Shown here: piece by piece, positions 11,960 through 23,599 of the stretch
Position numbering within the stretch: the first letter of the stretch is position 1
Layout: each line of letters opens with the position of its first letter
NCBI GenBank assembly: GCA_014529385.2
Contig: CM043947.1
Span: forward strand, 115,895,587-115,959,586
Origin: Adiantum capillus-veneris
Taxonomy: Eukaryota > Streptophyta > Polypodiopsida > Polypodiales > Pteridaceae
Length of the DNA: 64,000 nucleotides
Direction of reading: 5' to 3'
Program-made: the position numbers and the translations under genes
The notes under the pieces: model-generated
The model's input: only the letters and a program-made list of their open reading frames with translations
What the model was told of the DNA's origin: nothing
The model's database searches: none

Positions 11960-13040
11960 ATGGATTTTCAAAAATAAAGATGCTCATCTAGTCCATCCAA
12001 TTTGGATGGCCCAGATGAGAATCTTTATTGTTGACTTGTATAAAGTTATCTGGCCTATGACTGTCTTCTTCAAGCACATAGTTCACATCAACAAATATTG
12101 GTCGCTTCTTCTTTATACTCTTCTCTCACAAGGAGATCTATTTATTGTAGAGGCTTTGTATACTCATCTTTGACATTGAAGATTGAGTCAAATCAACCAG
12201 TGATTTGGAAGCTGATGTAGTTGATGATTGACTTAAGAATCTTTGTGCATGATCATAGTTCTAGTACTAGGAGCACACTCATAACCTTTAAGATAAGCAT
12301 TGTATTTGAAACTTTGTAGCATTTCCATTGCCATTTACATTGCAATTTCCATGTTTGTGCTCGCGTCCATTTTACATTCTCAATGATTGTGCATTCTTCT
12401 CAATATGACATCTATGATAGGTAGATATAGATAGGCAGATAGATTTAATTATCATTCATGAAGGTCAGATATGACCTATGGCACCAAAAAAAAAAACATT
12501 ACAAAGCTCCTTCTGAATAATGGAAGATGGGTGGTCTTTTAATTCATGATGAAGAGTGTGTGTATAGCCGGGGTTTTAAAAATACCTCTTTAATGCACGT
12601 GCTATAGGTATTTTTGAAAGGTGGACCCCCCCAAGTGTTGGATACATCTCAATTAAGGAGTAAGGGTCTAGCGAGGTGTGATAAAGGGAAGATAAGATAA
12701 AATGAACAAAACCTAAGAAGGTGTAGGTGATGAGGGAGCCGGTTTGGGAGTTCAAAACTCTTGGATAATGGCTTTACCTTCTTGATAAACTGACCATTTC
12801 CCTATTGAATGTGCTTCTCACATCTTTTGGAGTTCTTCCTTCTCCTATTTGAGTTAGATGGATGTTAGAGCTTCTGCAAACCAAAATTTGGTGTCCTTGA
12901 GAAGCTGCAATTGCTCAAGGAGTTTGTAAAGTTGGGGTTGTGGGTAGCTTCAACAAACTCAAAATCGTGCGAATGATTAAATGTGTGTGCAAGGCGGTGT
13001 TGGTTGGGAGGACAAGGTTGTGTTGACGCTCTACCTAATC
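11960..13040. other. Gene-free stretch
   Basis: No convincing coding sequence, LTR or RNA gene seen. A small imperfect hairpin (AAAAATACC ... GGTATTTTT) sits at 12579-12618, and a short A-run at 12487-12498. Confidence 0.5.
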
Positions 13041-14099
13041 TCACCCCATCTACACCTCCCTCTAAACCCTAATCGCTTCCTAAATCCTAATATTATATGT
13101 CTACCCTCGACTTAATCTCTATCTACACTCTCTCTATCCCTCTATCTATCTCTACACTCTATGCATCCTCCATTTCTCTATCTCACCCTTTGTACTCCCT
13201 CTATCTACTCTATCCACATCTCTCTCTAAACCCTAATCTCTTCTTAAATCCTAACCTTATCTATCTACCCTCTACTTAATCTCTATCTACACTTTCTACG
13301 TATCCTCCCTCTCTACATAAACTTTACGCCATCTCTATCTACTCTATCCACACCTCTCTGATCTCTTCCTAAATCCTAATCTTATCTATTTACTCTATAC
13401 CTAATCTCTATATCTACCCTTAGACTCTCTACCTTCTAAACATAGAGAGAGTGCTAGATCTAGAAATAAATCTCTACACTCTAGTCCCTCTGCCTATCTC
13501 TATACTCTATGTATCCTTTGTTTCTCTACCTACATCCTAACCACTCTCTAATCTCCCTCTACATCCTAACCTATATCCACGCCTCTCTCTCTCTACCTAA
13601 TCTCTATCTCTACACCTTCTCTACCTAATCTACTTTATCTCTAAATCCTCTCTATCTACTCTATCCACACCTCTCTCTACACCCTAATCTCTTTCTAAAT
13701 CCTAATCTTATCTATCAAATCTCTATATCTACCCTCTCTCTACTTTCTATCCCCTAATCTCAACTCTCTCTATTTTTATTCTCTACGTGTTCTCCCCCTC
13801 TACTTAATCTCTATCTACACTCTCTACGTATCCTTCCTCTCTACCTAGTTTACCTAAATCTCTATCTACTCTATCCACACCTCTCTGATCTCTTCTTAAA
13901 TCCTAATCTTATCTATTTACTCTAAACCTAATCCCTATATCTACCAAGGGGACTCTCTACATTCTAAACATAGAGAGAGCGCTAAAATAGAGGTAAATCT
14001 CTACACTCTCTTTAGTCCCTCTATCTATCTCTACACTCTATGTATCCTGTGGCTTTCTATCTACATCCTAACCCCTCTCTACTCTCCCTCTACATCCTA

Positions 14100-14145
<46 letters not shown>

Positions 14146-14660
14146 CTAATCTCTATCTCTACACCTTCTCTACCTAATCTACTTAATCTCTAAATCCTAT
14201 TTATCTACTTATTCACACCTCTATCTATACCCTAATCGTTTTCCAAATACTAACCTTATCTATCTAATCTCTATATCTTCTCTCTACTCGCTCTATCCCC
14301 TAATCTCAACTCTCCCTATTTCTATTCTCTACGTATTCTGTCTCTCTACCTAATCTATATAATCTTTACCCCCACTCTATCTAACCTATGTACACCTCTC
14401 TACACTCTAATCTCTTTATAAACCATAACTTTATCTATCCACTATCTACCTAATATCTATCTCTACCTTCTTTGTACTCTCTCTCTCTCTCCACATAATC
14501 TCTCTCTCTATACCCTTTATCTACTCTCGTTTCCTCTCTACACACTCTGTCTACACCCTCTATCTTTGTTTCTCTCTCTAATCTAACAATCTCTCCCTAC
14601 TTCCTCTCTATCTCCACTCTCTCTACACCCGCTATTCCTCTTTTCCTCTCTCTAATCTCT
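13040..14660 (+). repeat. Polypyrimidine minisatellite with higher-order period of about 520 bp
   Basis: The plus strand is almost purely C/T/A. Phrases such as CACCTCTCTGATCTCTTC and AAATCCTAATCTTATCTA recur. Anchors at 13351, 13878 and 14393 give periods of 527 and 515 bp, and a second set at 13672 and 14214 gives 542 bp, so each large unit holds two related sub-units. Purine-rich islands (CATAGAGAGAG near 13440 and 13968) repeat with the same period. Short AACCCTAAT stretches resemble plant telomere repeat but are not in pure arrays. (CT)n at 14104-14142 interrupts one unit. Confidence 0.8.
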
Positions 14661-14758
14661 CTTCTTCTCTCTCTCATCCAATTTACATTATTTTAACACT
14701 TCTCCTCTCTCTAATTGCTCTTCACTCATCTCTTTTCTCCTCCCTCTAATTATAATTT

Positions 14759-14796
<38 letters not shown>

Positions 14797-15200
14797 CCTC
14801 TCTTCCACTCTCTACTTTCACATACACTAAATTGAATATTTCTCTCTCTAATTTTTCTTTAAACTCTTTTTCTAATGTACAATTTATCATACTTTATCAC
14901 TTTTTTTTCTAATGTTTAAGTTTTTTCTTTTTGTCTCTCTATTTTTATTTCTCTATTTAAACATACACATCTTTCACACATCAATTCACTCTATGTTAAC
15001 ACTAATTTAACACTAAACATACAAGAAGTTTAATGTGTAGGTGTGATGTTCAATTTGATTTTTTCTCTCTCTACTTAAACATCTATTTAACATTAATAAC
15101 ATTAATTAACATTAACCATTAAATTTATGCTAATTCTCTTTCTCCCTCTCCCTAATTACACACCAAGCAAACAAGCAAGTATCTACAAACTAATCACACG
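14660..15200 (+). repeat. Pyrimidine-rich low-complexity tail
   Basis: Continues the CT-rich composition without the 520-bp order; includes (CT)n at 14761-14795. No gene seen. Confidence 0.6.
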
Positions 15201-15521
15201 CCTACAACAATCAATTAAACAAGCAAAATGAAGTCAATCGAGCAAGCAAGAAGCACCTACACCAAACATGAAAGATGTACAAAATCTTTGAATCTAACTT
15301 TTCTAATGTGCGTGTGTTTGTGTTTAAGACGATGGGGAGGGGGGATTTTGTATAAGTTTACCTCTTGTGTTCCTCTAGAAGTTGAGTCTTCTTGAGGTCC
15401 TCTAGTGTAAAGCCCTCTTGCGGTCCGTCCTCTCCTCTCCAACGATCGTCAAGTGATGGAACGCTCCACCAAAGATTGATTGTGCACGTGTGTGTACGTG
15501 CGTGTGTGTGTGAAGGAGAGA

Positions 15522-15523
<2 letters not shown>

Positions 15524-15595
<72 letters not shown>
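15524..15595 (+). repeat. Compound microsatellite (TG)n(AG)n
   Basis: Pure TG dinucleotides pass directly into pure AG dinucleotides. On the other strand this reads (CT)n(CA)n, the order shared by the other long compound arrays in the window. Confidence 0.95.
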
Positions 15596-15597
<2 letters not shown>

Positions 15598-15754
15598 TGA
15601 GAGGGAGAGAAGAAGAGAGAGGGATGTGAGCTTTGGGAGGGAGCGAAGGAGAGAATACGACTGCAAGTGCTATGGCGGTAGGAGTAGAAGAGCAAGGTAT
15701 GCTGCAAAAAACGCGGCATACCGCGCTCTCTTTTTTTAAAAAATTTTTGAGGTG

Positions 15755-15846
15755 ATATACGCGGTTGTATGCACGATAATATACGTGATAATACGCGCGA
15801 AAATATACGTGATAATAATCGCGATAATATATGCGGTAATATTTAA
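15755..15846. repeat. GATAATATACG short tandem repeat
   Basis: Repeated units of the kind GATAATATACGTGATAATA with GCG spacers; complementary in core to 11849-11955. Preceded by a hyphenated GCGGCATACCGC motif at 15711-15722. Confidence 0.6.
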
Positions 15847-15900
15847 TTTACAAAATAAATCCTTCCAGCACCCCTCTCTCTCCTTTGGCCACCCCATTTT

Positions 15901-15943
<43 letters not shown>
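15901..15943 (+). repeat. (CT)n microsatellite
   Basis: About 21 CT dinucleotides, interrupted only near its ends. Confidence 0.9.
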
Positions 15944-15945
<2 letters not shown>

Positions 15946-16011
15946 AAAACGCGATAAAGAGATGCGGTATACGCTTTGCAAGTTCTATAGTGAGAGAAAG
16001 AGAGAGAGAGA

Positions 16012-16300
16012 TGGATGCACAATCAAACGACTTGTCATTGCTATAGGAGAGTGGTGGCCACCACTGCCAGCTCTTCCATGCAAGTGACGAAGCCCTTGCT
16101 TTTGATGCAGAGGCCTGAGTACTTAGCCTGTCGTTTTGCTGCCTTGGTGATGTCGACCACATAGTATCCTAGTGCGCAATCAAGATTGATTGCCCCATTA
16201 AGCTAGTCAGGCAAAAGCTGTAGGAACAGCCTCACAAATGGGTGGAGGGGTGTAGAGAGGTTATTGCCTCATAGGATCAGGATGTGGTTACAGCCTCTCT
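16012..16300 (+). repeat. 290-bp module, copy 1
   Basis: Starts TGGATGCACAATCA after a (GA)n tract and ends at a C/CT tract. A second copy (17551-17835) is collinear with only scattered substitutions and small indels and has the same flanks, (GA)n on the left and (CT)n on the right. Shared landmarks: GGAGTGGTGGCCACCA, GATGTCGACCACATA, GGTGGAGGGGTGT. No open frame spans it. It is a dispersed element or duplicated segment of unknown class. Confidence 0.85.
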
Positions 16301-16304
16301 CCCC

Positions 16305-16307
<3 letters not shown>

Positions 16308-16353
<46 letters not shown>
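16308..16353 (+). repeat. (CT)n microsatellite bordering module copy 1
   Basis: About 20 CT units directly right of the first 290-bp module. Confidence 0.9.
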
Positions 16354-16356
<3 letters not shown>

Positions 16357-16439
16357 GCACGAGCACAACTGCTCTAGCCATTCAAGTCGAATGGAGATGT
16401 GCAGTTTCATGTGCTAACATGGCAAGTTCTTTTCATGGT

Positions 16440-17500
16440 CAGAGCATGGCATGCTGGCCGGTGTAGATCAAGCCTTATCTTTCCCAGCCAACTCGCTTCT
16501 TGCTTTGCCTGAGCTTCCCGCCTGTTGCTTTGCCTGAGCTTCCCGCCTGTTTCTCACCTAGCTGGCACGTTTTGCACCTTTGATCCTCCGGCCGAATCTC
16601 GTGTTGTGCTCAAGACCTCGAAGCTCACCGCAGACCATTTCCTCCAACCTGTTTGTTGGCTGGCTGGCTGGCCGTGCCCTTTGTTGACTTGGGGCTATCT
16701 CTCTCTTTTCGGAGTAAACAAGGAGGCAGAGCTCTACAAAGTGCAATACATTGAGCCACCTCTCAAATCGCCCAGCAGCGTGGCCAATAGCAACCTCGGC
16801 GGTAGCCCCAAGTCCCTCCAGAATCAGCACGCCCTATGGCTCCCCCCCCCTTGCAAATGGTTGTTCGGCCATCTCTCCGTCGATGGCGTCTGCCTTTCGC
16901 ACACCACCTCCAAGCAGATTTTTCGTGTTTCCCACCTTCCCGCTTGACCTTGCAGACCCCACAAAGCTTCTACTTATTAGCTGCATGGACGAACAGAAGG
17001 CGCCAATCTACTCTTGCGACCATTGCTCCAAGGCAAGGACGACCAGCACGCCCAATCATCGCCAGCGGCCACTCAATGGGCACTTAGCTTCCACTACAGG
17101 AATTCCTTCTGCACAGCTTTAGAGCAACCATCCACCAGCATGCCGCCCAGCCCCTTTCTAGAGATGTTTACAATAACTACCCGCCAATATATAAGCCAGA
17201 GCACAACGCATGATTCCACGACCCCTTGCAAGCTGACATTGAATTGGTGGCTTGGTTTCGATTCCAACTGCTTGTTGTGCTTAGTGAGCAGCCATATTAG
17301 TGATGGGCCTAACTCCTGTAGCTCGGCCATTGCTAGCATCGCCTGTGGCCAACGTCCGGACTGTGGGCGGCTACATTCTTCTATTCGGAAACTTCGGGCA
17401 GGCCGCCCATGGCTCTACCCGCCTCAACCTACTCCTAGAACTCCGATACGGCGGCTCTTCCAAATTTGAAGGTAGCTTGTCCGGCGAGCCATCTCCTGCA
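16440..17500. other. GC-rich segment between the two 290-bp modules
   Basis: Base composition is clearly higher in G+C than its surroundings. All plus frames hold moderately long open stretches (for example 16525-16947, 16751-17122, 17014-17469), but none shows a motif I recognise, and frames overlap, so coding cannot be claimed. It may be a captured host-gene fragment, because it lies between two direct repeats; this is inference. Confidence 0.4.
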
Positions 17501-17504
17501 CACA

Positions 17505-17507
17505 GAG

Positions 17508-17546
<39 letters not shown>
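17505..17546 (+). repeat. (GA)n microsatellite
   Basis: Near-pure GA tract directly left of module copy 2, as (GA)n also precedes copy 1 at 15995-16010. Confidence 0.9.
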
Positions 17547-17549
<3 letters not shown>

Positions 17550-17550
17550 C

Positions 17551-17831
17551 TGGATGCACAATCACACGCCCTGTCATTGCTTTAGGGGAGTGGTGGCCAC
17601 CATCGCCAGCTCTTGCATGCAAGTGACGAAGCCCCTGCTTTCGATGCAGAGGCCGGAGTACTAGCCTGCCATTGTGCTGCCCTGGTGATGTCGACCACAT
17701 ACTATCCTAGTTCGCCATCAAGATTGATTGCCCCATTGTGGTAGGTAGCCGAAAGTTGTGGCCACAGCCTCACAGGTGGGTGGAGGGGTGTGGAGAGGTT
17801 ATTGCCTCGTAGGGTCAGGGTGTGATTACCG

Positions 17832-17835
<4 letters not shown>
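17551..17835 (+). repeat. 290-bp module, copy 2
   Basis: Collinear with 16012-16300; ends at a C-run followed by (CT)n(CA)n. Confidence 0.85.

Positions 17836-17903
<68 letters not shown>
17835..17903 (+). repeat. Compound microsatellite (CT)n(CA)n
   Basis: Pure CT then pure CA dinucleotides. Confidence 0.95.
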
Positions 17904-17904
<1 letters not shown>

Positions 17905-18088
17905 ATAACCTGAACCCATATCCAAGCTAGCTATTGGCCAGACTTACAAAATCCTTTACAAACGAGAAGCCATTGCAAGTGCCACTCAGTATTCTATGAT
18001 ATTTAAGAGCCTAATTAGCTCAAGCCAAAATGTGATTATTGCATCCTATCATCTCCGGATGATCAAATCAGGAGCTTGCACTCATTAG

Positions 18089-18133
18089 TTAATCCTCTAG
18101 CACCTGCATTATGCCCCACTTATATTGAAGCCT

Positions 18134-18187
<54 letters not shown>
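18089..18187 (+). repeat. Duplicated segment ending in (TG)n(AG)n, copy 1
   Basis: CCTCTAGCACCTGCATTATG ... TATATTGAAG then (TG)n(AG)n. Matches 18529-18640, including the compound microsatellite in the same place. Confidence 0.75.
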
Positions 18188-18190
<3 letters not shown>

Positions 18191-18475
18191 TAGCACATAA
18201 AGCCGGTCACGAAATCTGGCCTGGTGGGTGTTCAGCCTGCAACTTTGAGCACATAATCACAGCCGCTCAGAGGTTTGCCTTCGGTCACCCAAGAAGACGA
18301 GCACATAAGCACAACCATGCATTTTTGTGTTGAACAAGAGGAAAACCCTCGTTGGTTGGCTGGCTGTGAATTCCAGGGCTTGATTTTTCTGGTGGCTAGA
18401 GCAGCAACTCTCACAGAAAAGGTGTGAACGGTCAGTGGGTGACTGCAGAGTGGTTGGCTGTGCTTATGTGCTCAG

Positions 18476-18479
<4 letters not shown>

Positions 18480-18515
<36 letters not shown>
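18480..18515 (+). repeat. (GA)n microsatellite
   Basis: About 18 GA units just before duplicated segment copy 2. Confidence 0.9.
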
Positions 18516-18519
<4 letters not shown>

Positions 18520-18528
18520 CGTTAGCAA

Positions 18529-18577
18529 ATTCTCTAGCACCTGCATTATCCCCCACTTCTTATATTGAAACACTTCT

Positions 18578-18640
<63 letters not shown>
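18529..18640 (+). repeat. Duplicated segment ending in (TG)n(AG)n, copy 2
   Basis: Second copy of 18089-18187 (TCTCTAGCACCTGCATTATC ... TATATTGAAAC). Its microsatellite is longer. Confidence 0.75.
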
Positions 18641-18643
<3 letters not shown>

Positions 18644-18897
18644 CATTGAAATGATGGAAGTCTGATTTTAAGTGGAATCTCTGCTCATCAAGTGGAATCT
18701 CTTTTAAAAATGTCCAAGCAGGTTCGAGGAGGAGGAGCACCCTCTCGCGTGGCTATTTGATAGAGCGCTTTTAGCTGATGAAGAGCCCTGGCCAAGCATG
18801 TTCACAGGATTAGCAGCACAAAGGGATACCATCGTGTAGAGAGCGTTTGGATCAGGTCTGAAAAAGGGAGAGAGAGATGTGGAATCTGGATTCTGGA

Positions 18898-18933
<36 letters not shown>

Positions 18934-19350
18934 CCGCATCTCGAGAAACCTCATCTCGAGGACAGATACATTGCAGAGTCACTGGAAAATTTGTGGCGTA
19001 TCAGGATTGCTGGTAGCTCAAACGGTCCCAGTTCCTAGCCAGAAAAGGTGAAAAGAACCATGGAAAGCTTTAGATCCTGCCCCATGGATCTGAGGCCTTC
19101 CTTTTTAATATATACCAGTATGGCGGTTGCCTTGGGCGTCCTGCCTCTCTTTTGCTCTCTCCCTCTTTATCATGTGCACAGGGGCTTCTCTCAATTTTGG
19201 AGTTTAGCCTTCATGTTGCAGATTTCGACACGAGTAAAGGGCTCCCCGTTCCGCCATATTATGTTAGTTTAGATAGTAATAGTAATAGTAAAACAGGGCC
19301 GCCCGCATGGCCCCTCTTACCCTCAAACCCCAAAAAAATAACCTAGTTTT
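18641..19350. other. Gene-free stretch
   Basis: Only a (GA)n tract (18898-18931) and short unsupported open stretches; nothing recognised. Confidence 0.45.
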
Positions 19351-19354
19351 CTAG

Positions 19355-19653
19355 AATGGTGAGGCTTCCAGCGATGCTCACGCATGGCAAGCTCCTCAAG
19401 CACTTTTTTGTACTCTAGGAAGTGCACCACATTTAGCATATATGTCGACCGACGGAATACCAAGCATGACATTTTCCTTCAACAATGCAAGACTACCAGC
19501 ATAAGGTGCTAGTGTACATCATTTCATCTAGAGAGATGCCCTCACTTTGCATCTGCTCAAAATAGCCCAAAGCTTCCTAATCCTACGGTTGGACATATAT
19601 TGTGATCAATTCACTCTTGCGAGGCTCCATCGCAACAAAAAATAGGCAAGAGA

Positions 19654-19705
<52 letters not shown>

Positions 19706-20000
19706 CCCGACATCTCCGGAAAGGAAGCTCCTCAAGAACTTTTTGTGCTTAATGAAGTGCACCACATTTGGAATACATTTCTAGCAAGGCAGAGCCAAGC
19801 ACACCGTTTTCTTTCATCAACCACTTGACTAACCATATCATCGCAATTTGCATTTGGAGCTCTTTGCAAATGTTAAAAACAGCCAAGAGCTTCTTGATCC
19901 TGCATGTTAACCAAGGCAATGCCAAGCACCCCGTTTTCTTTCAGTAACCCCTAGCGAACCATATCATCATGAATTCCTTTCCCCATATCCGCATCTAGTG
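19355..20000 (-). pseudogene. Antisense PPR-protein fragments
   Basis: Read on the minus strand, two stretches (around 19375-19470 and 19725-19790) give the typical end of a PPR unit: a DMYAKCG-like box (here ..DIYAKCGAL.. and ..MYSKCGAL..) followed by AQKVLEEL-type sequence. The nucleotide text matches the plus-strand PPR array at 55-61 kb (CACAAAAAGTGCTTGAGGAG). Frames are broken, and a (CT)n array (19657-19703) separates the pieces. PPR proteins bind organellar RNA in sequence-specific fashion; these remnants cannot. Confidence 0.65.
19657..19703 (+). repeat. (CT)n microsatellite
   Basis: About 23 CT units inside the antisense PPR remnant. Confidence 0.9.
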
Positions 20001-20542
20001 TAATTCCAAATGCCTTCGAGGTGCACGTGTGCATGATTGCTCACGCTCACTGATGGGAGAAATAAGAGAGAGAGCAAGGAGACCTTAAGGCAACAATCAC
20101 GTTGAAAGGGGCTCCCAGTTCCTATTATGGTGGCTATGGTGCTCAGCTTGGTAGCTCCCCTTATAATTTAAGGCTCCTACACTACAATATATGGACCGTG
20201 CCTCTTGTTGGTTATTTTGCATCGAGGTGATCTTGCTTATCGTCTGCCTGTTGGTCGATAGATGATGCATTTATTTCCCTTTCCATGTTCGATAGATTGA
20301 TCAAGAAAATCATTGACAGATTGAGACCAATAAGCTAAGGAGAGCCACATGGGCTTATATCCTGCATTTTGCCATGGAGTGTGCACCCAGTAAATCTTAT
20401 CCATTTGTATCAAAAAGCGTCGAAGAATGCCCATGTACATCACCTTCACCAGAGCATTATTCAAATGTGCAATCCAGGAGACGACGTACAAGATAGGAAG
20501 CCCATCGAAAAGTTGTGCTTTTCAAAAGGACAACATAATATG

Positions 20543-21100
20543 TAGAAATTCCCAAAATATCCCTCAAATTTAAAAAAATCCCAAAATATCCTATTATCTA
20601 TTTTGGTCAGATTGTTCAAGATTTTCTAATATTTATTCATTTTTTATAACTGAGATCCGTCTTTGAGTGCTTAGCAGGGAAATTCCCTCGCAAAAAATGA
20701 CGACTATGTCGAAAAATATGGAGTGATTTATCTCCAAAGCCTACATAACCAACTCAAATTCTAGTTTTAGCATCTTGTGTTGATAGAAAACCACTTCATA
20801 TTTTTAGACTATGTCTAAGAATACGGAGTAATTTATCTCCAAAGGCTACATAACCAACTCAAATTCTAGTTTTAGCATCTTGTGTTGATAGACAACCACT
20901 CTTCTTATAAAAAGCTACAAATTTTTTTATCTTTAGAGAGATTTCTCTCAAGAATAGGGATATTTTGGGAATCTTAGAAAATCTCAAGGGCAGTTTGGGA
21001 ATTTATGACAAAAAATTGGGGGTATTCTGGGAATTTTTGAAATTTGAGGGATATTTTGGGAGTTTCCAAATATTAGAGGGGTATTTTGGTAATTCCCCCA
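20543..21100. mobile_element. TIR-like non-autonomous element (candidate)
   Basis: GAAATTCCCAAAATATCCCT at 20545 is repeated inverted at 21040-21061 (AAATTTGAGGGATATTTTGG), and three to five further units of the type GGGATATTTTGGGAATTT line the right side (20945-21100). The interior holds a 105-bp tandem duplication. Ends of the GGGGTATTTTGGTAATT kind occur in some plant Mutator-type MITEs. No target duplication was fixed. Confidence 0.45.
20702..20911 (+). repeat. 105-bp tandem duplication
   Basis: GACTATGTC... at 20702 repeats at 20807, nearly identical for the full period (shared ACATAACCAACTCAAATTCT and GCATCTTGTGTTGATAGA). Confidence 0.9.
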
Positions 21101-21163
21101 AAAAAGAACAAAAGGGTAGTTCTCTCTGTGTGTGTGTAAGGTGGACGTGGGACGGCCATCAAC

Positions 21164-21171
<8 letters not shown>

Positions 21172-21233
<62 letters not shown>
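21172..21233 (+). repeat. Compound microsatellite (CT)n(CA)n
   Basis: CT units pass into CA units without interruption. Confidence 0.95.
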
Positions 21234-21234
<1 letters not shown>

Positions 21235-21949
21235 CAAAAAATGTGCCGCCTTTATCTAAGAAGAAGCACCTGTGTGTGTGTGTACAACCGTAGAGCTACA
21301 GAGACCACTCGGTTGGCCCTCGTTGTTTCCTGTGTTGCAGGCCGCCAGGTACGTTGGAGGAAGCAGATGCTACCAGTTGTCAAGGGGAGGGGGGCTGTAA
21401 ACATTTTCTCTTTGAATTTTTAAACTACCCCAAAGGGAATTTGTATGTTTGTGAAATTGATTTTTGAAACATTCCTCGGAGTCTGTGCGTGAATGTTCGG
21501 GGAAAATGTGTCTCAACTTAATATCGTGCCGTTTTCAAGCTCAAAAATGCCGGTGGTGGGTGAGGGGAGAAGGTGAAAATTTACACCAAAATAGAGAAAA
21601 ATAGAGTACTGAAAGGCCGATGTCCAAGCTCTGTGCAACTATGACCAGACAATATCTTGTTTCAAGTGGTGGAGGATATCCTGGACGTTACCCAGTCGTC
21701 TGCCCAGCTTGGCAAGATTGCCGGCAAAGACTAGCTCATTTCTTCTAAGACCACTTTTCCCTAGCTCATGGGCCTCCATAGAGCTCGTGTCTATGCAAAT
21801 TCCCTCTCTCGCAATGCTCGTCAAGAGCTTTCTAGATTTGATGAAACTAAGGCAGCTCCCTTAACGGCGCTTACTGACTACATCTCTTGCCACCAAAATT
21901 AGTCTCTGGGAAGCAATGTCAAGGTGTTTATATTAGAGCTGTAAATAGG

Positions 21950-22291
<342 letters not shown>

Positions 22292-22299
22292 GCCTCAAG

Positions 22300-23210
22300 C
22301 CTCGGCTATGAAAAGCTCCGCATTTCTCCCTTCCGCCATTATCATGCCATTTTCAATTTCAAAGATGCCGAGTGAAGGCAAGGGAAAAAGGAGAAATTTC
22401 ACCCCAAAATAGAGATAATTAGTGTCAAAGCCCAAAAATAAACCTAAGTTTCTCTTAGAAATTCAAGAAAGGGAATTTTGTATGCTAGGAAAAATGATTT
22501 TTTGTGAACATTGGCTAGAACTTAAGTGGGGCAGGGTGGTTCTCTCGCCTCTCGCCCGTTTGAAACCTGCAGCTTTGTGTACTCTTGCAAGGAGAGCTTT
22601 GCTCTCTACTTCTTGCCTCATTATCCCTCATCACCTCTGCCAATGTCCAAAGTACTCAGCAACGCTATGACAATCCTCAATATCTTCAGTCAAGGCTCCC
22701 TCGACCTCTCACGGGAGCCTGTCAAGCTTATCAACCTCACCACCCAGCCCCTGCATCCCTCAGTTACCTTCACCACCAGCACCCCCATCACCACCCTTCA
22801 GCTCTCCACCCTCGACAATATGCTCTTCGATTATTACATCAGTGTGCTTCTCTTCTACGATGCAACCGAAGCGCGTTCCCGGCCATGGGCAATTCCCACA
22901 CTACCCACCACTGCACCCATCGACCTCGTCGATCCTGTGAGGCAGTTGTAGCAAGATTTGGTTGAGATCACTCAAAGATTGGACCATTGTTGTGCTTACT
23001 GATCTCTGAAGAGGAGCTGGACCAGATGAGGGAATTTCGAGGAGCATGGCATGGGATTCGATGCCCACTTCCGCCAGTGCATGCTCGATTCACCTGAGCA
23101 GACCCCTCTCTCTCTCTCTCTCAGTCAATGCTTTTGGTAGATTTGACAGCTTCTCTGTTGTGAGCTTTAATCACAACATGCCTATCAGGCTCCAGAGTCC
23201 AGCTTTCTAA
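22300..23210. other. Region without a recognised gene
   Basis: Open stretches on the plus strand (22526-22951 and 22585-22965) overlap in different frames and carry no motif I know. Coding status is unproven. Confidence 0.4.
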
Positions 23211-23211
23211 G

Positions 23212-23213
<2 letters not shown>

Positions 23214-23310
<97 letters not shown>

Positions 23311-23311
23311 A
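23214..23311 (+). repeat. Compound microsatellite (CT)n(CA)n
   Basis: About 36 CT units followed by about 12 CA units. Confidence 0.95.
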
Positions 23312-23561
23312 TTTCGCTCAGACTACACTCCCTGAAGGCTTCGGAATGAGGAGGTTTGGGAACGTGTTTGGGGAGAGGGGTCGGAATCCCTTCCCCCATT
23401 ATAATAGTATAGATAAATAAAGGAAAATTCATGCTAACAAAATACGTTTTATACTTGAACACGACGTTATATTGTGTATTTCTAGTGAATACATATGTTG
23501 ACATAGAGGTGAGACAATGATTGATAAATTTTTTAAACTATGAAGAAGAGAAATCTTTCTT

Positions 23562-23599
23562 TTGCATTAGGAGATTTTGGAGGTCATTTGGAGGGCCTT
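23562..23599 (+). repeat. 38-bp inverted repeat, left copy
   Basis: TTGCATTAGGAGATTTTGGA ... GGAGGGCCTT; its reverse complement is at 37410-37447 with three mismatches in 38. Possible left terminus of a large element. Confidence 0.6.

Noticed and set aside
13060-13260. Interstitial telomere array
   Set aside because: CCCTAA text occurs only as isolated copies within a larger minisatellite, never as a (CCCTAAA)n run.
15392-15739. Open frames across CT/GA/CA arrays (here and at 18435, 21954, 30762, 31391, 33637, 38583)
   Set aside because: Dinucleotide repeats lack stops in most frames, so Ser-Leu, Arg-Glu and Cys-Val runs are artefacts.
16525-17469. Host gene in the GC-rich segment
   Set aside because: Several overlapping frames are open and none has a recognisable domain, so only a neutral region entry is given.
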